Shown here one piece after another: positions 13,715 through 14,611 of a stretch of 14,611 bases of DNA. This stretch comes from Deltaproteobacteria bacterium. Its GTDB lineage: Bacteria; Desulfobacterota; Binatia; UBA9968. The stretch is taken from contig VBKX01000218.1 in assembly GCA_005879435.1 (NCBI GenBank), forward strand, positions 1-14,611. Reading direction: 5' to 3'. Position 1 is the first letter of the stretch. Each line of letters starts with the position of its first letter. Under the pieces are notes generated by a model. The model ran no database searches, was not told where the DNA came from, and saw nothing but the letters and a program-made list of their open reading frames with translations. A program made the translations under genes and the position numbers.

Positions 13715-14398
13715 TCAGTTGACCTTGATTTCGACCCGACGGTTTTTAGCTCGACCTTCGCGCGTCTTGTTGTCGGCGATCGGTTTGCTTTCGCCAAATC
13801 CCTGACCAGATACGCGACCTGCGTCAACGCCCTTCTTGACGACGTAATCTTTTACTGAATTGACGCGTCGTTCAGAGAGCGCTTGGTTGTAAGCCTCGGT
13901 ACCGACGTTATCCGTGTGACCGGAGAGGCTGACCTTCTTGTCCTTGTTCTCGTTCATAAACGCGACCAAGCGATCCAAAATTGCTCCAGCTTCCGGCTTG
14001 ACGTTGCTCTTATCAAAGTCAAAGAGAACGTCGTCCAAAATGATCGTCCGTTCGACCTTCGGTGCCGGCGGAGGTGGTGGTGGTGGAGGTGGCGGTGGCG
14101 GTGCCGGTTTCGGTGGTGGTGGAGGAGGTGGTGGAGTTGGCGGTGGTGGAGGAGGTGGTGGTGGTGGTTTTGGCTCCTCAGCGACTAAGTAGGCCAACCC
14201 ACCGCAAATCAAAGCGGCGCCAAGTGCGGCAGGCGCGGCCACCCATCTATCGTGCGTCCGGCTACCGGCAACTCCGGCAGCAGTCATCGCACCGCAGGTC
14301 GAGGCGCCAACTATGGCAGCCTGGTTCTTCGTCATCCCCGTGCAGCCCGTCACGAAAAACCCAAGCGCGGCTAACGCCAGCTGTTTTCTTATTTTCAT
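13715..14398 (-). CDS. OmpA-family lipoprotein with polyproline hinge (peptidoglycan-binding)
   Basis: 227 residues. Residues 1-19 are a lipoprotein signal with lipobox VTGC (Cys-19). Residues 20-73 are Gly/Ala-rich with a hydrophobic stretch (VAAPAALGAALICGGLAYLVA, 53-73), a glycine-zipper-like element. A hinge follows with runs of 10, 8 and 12 consecutive prolines (78-87, 89-96, 100-111) broken by Thr, Lys and Ala. Residues 115-227 are an OmpA_C domain: LFDFDKSNVKPEA, GHTDNVGTEAYNQALSERR, GFGESKPIADN, NRRVEI. The two residues that hold meso-diaminopimelate in OmpA-like domains are present with the usual 15-residue spacing (D163, R178). It should tether the outer membrane to peptidoglycan. 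GGGAGG lies seven bases before ATG 14398, and a good promoter lies at 14440-14467. Confidence 0.93.
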   Translation of the reverse strand: MKIRKQLALAALGFFVTGCTGMTKNQAAIVGASTCGAMTAAGVAGSRTHDRWVAAPAALGAALICGGLAYLVAEEPKPPPPPPPPPPTPPPPPPPPKPAPPPPPPPPPPPPAPKVERTIILDDVLFDFDKSNVKPEAGAILDRLVAFMNENKDKKVSLSGHTDNVGTEAYNQALSERRVNSVKDYVVKKGVDAGRVSGQGFGESKPIADNKTREGRAKNRRVEIKVN

Positions 14399-14439
14399 CG
14401 CTTGCCTCCCAGCAAATAGTCACAAAAAATTTTGCTCAA

Positions 14440-14467
14440 AATATGACAAGGTGCCCCCTACTGTCAA
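14440..14467 (-). promoter_or_regulatory. Sigma-70-type promoter of the OmpA-family operon
   Basis: On the minus strand a perfect TTGACA (14462-14467) is followed after 16 bases by CATATT (14440-14445), four of six matches to TATAAT. The start codon is 41 bases downstream of the -10. The 10-bp palindrome CAAATATTTG (14469-14478) lies just upstream of the -35, where an AT-rich UP element or operator would sit. Confidence 0.55.
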
Positions 14468-14611
14468 GCAAATATTTGAACTTTTTCAAAGCACCTACTT
14501 TTTGGACGGGCCGGGGAGTCAAATACATCGATAAATAGGCCAATTTCCTCGGTTGGCCACAATCTGTAGGTGTATGTATAAGGGTCTGAGTTTTTGCCAA
14601 GGGGCGCGGTC

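Noticed and set aside
13938..14192. Glycine- or tryptophan-rich plus-strand reading frames
   Set aside because: They are antisense images of the proline codons in the OmpA-family gene.

Overview
The window looks like chromosomal DNA from a Gram-negative environmental (soil- or sediment-type) bacterium. Evidence for an outer membrane is an OmpA-family peptidoglycan-binding lipoprotein, a small predicted beta-barrel protein and several exported proteins. Base composition appears moderately GC-rich, with AT-rich intergenic stretches. The gene set (Ku/LigD end joining, YqjD/YqjE-type membrane proteins, an orphan PaaA-like diiron protein, a MOFRL glycerate kinase) would suit several proteobacterial or proteobacteria-like candidate lineages. 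The phylum cannot be fixed from the sequence alone.

Layout. Bases 1-2890 carry a bacterial non-homologous end-joining operon: the 3' end of ku, then a complete PE-LIG-POL ligD. It converges on 3045-4431, a phytoene-dehydrogenase-like FAD oxidoreductase gene broken by a small internal deletion and frame change. Next, on the minus strand, is a two-gene YqjD/YqjE-like operon (DUF3618 protein and Holin_X/DUF1469 protein). A structured leader RNA candidate with an extended -10 promoter lies upstream of it. A predicted outer-membrane beta-barrel gene follows (5730-6290, minus). A 616-base regulatory gap then separates it from a divergently transcribed lipoprotein gene that is frameshifted after its signal peptide (6907-7555, plus).

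Bases 7914-10669 hold a PPC/DUF296 protein (plus) and, on the minus strand, an orphan ferritin-like diiron protein, an Fe/Mn superoxide dismutase, a small predicted alpha/beta-barrel protein and a DUF883/YqjD-like gene whose membrane anchor is missing. A roughly 500-base AT-rich gap with strong palindromes follows. After it comes an inverted, convergent pair of small SH3-like paralogues: one frameshifted on the plus strand and one intact on the minus strand. The window ends with a glycerate 2-kinase and an operon of a polyproline-hinged OmpA lipoprotein plus a small secreted protein, all on the minus strand.

The common theme is stress and the cell envelope: break repair, superoxide removal, membrane-anchored stress proteins and envelope anchoring. 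The most unusual points are the structured leader upstream of the YqjE/YqjD pair, four disrupted genes among intact neighbours that all need the same direction of frame change, and the inverted SH3 paralogue pair. No mobile element, tRNA, rRNA or CRISPR array was found.
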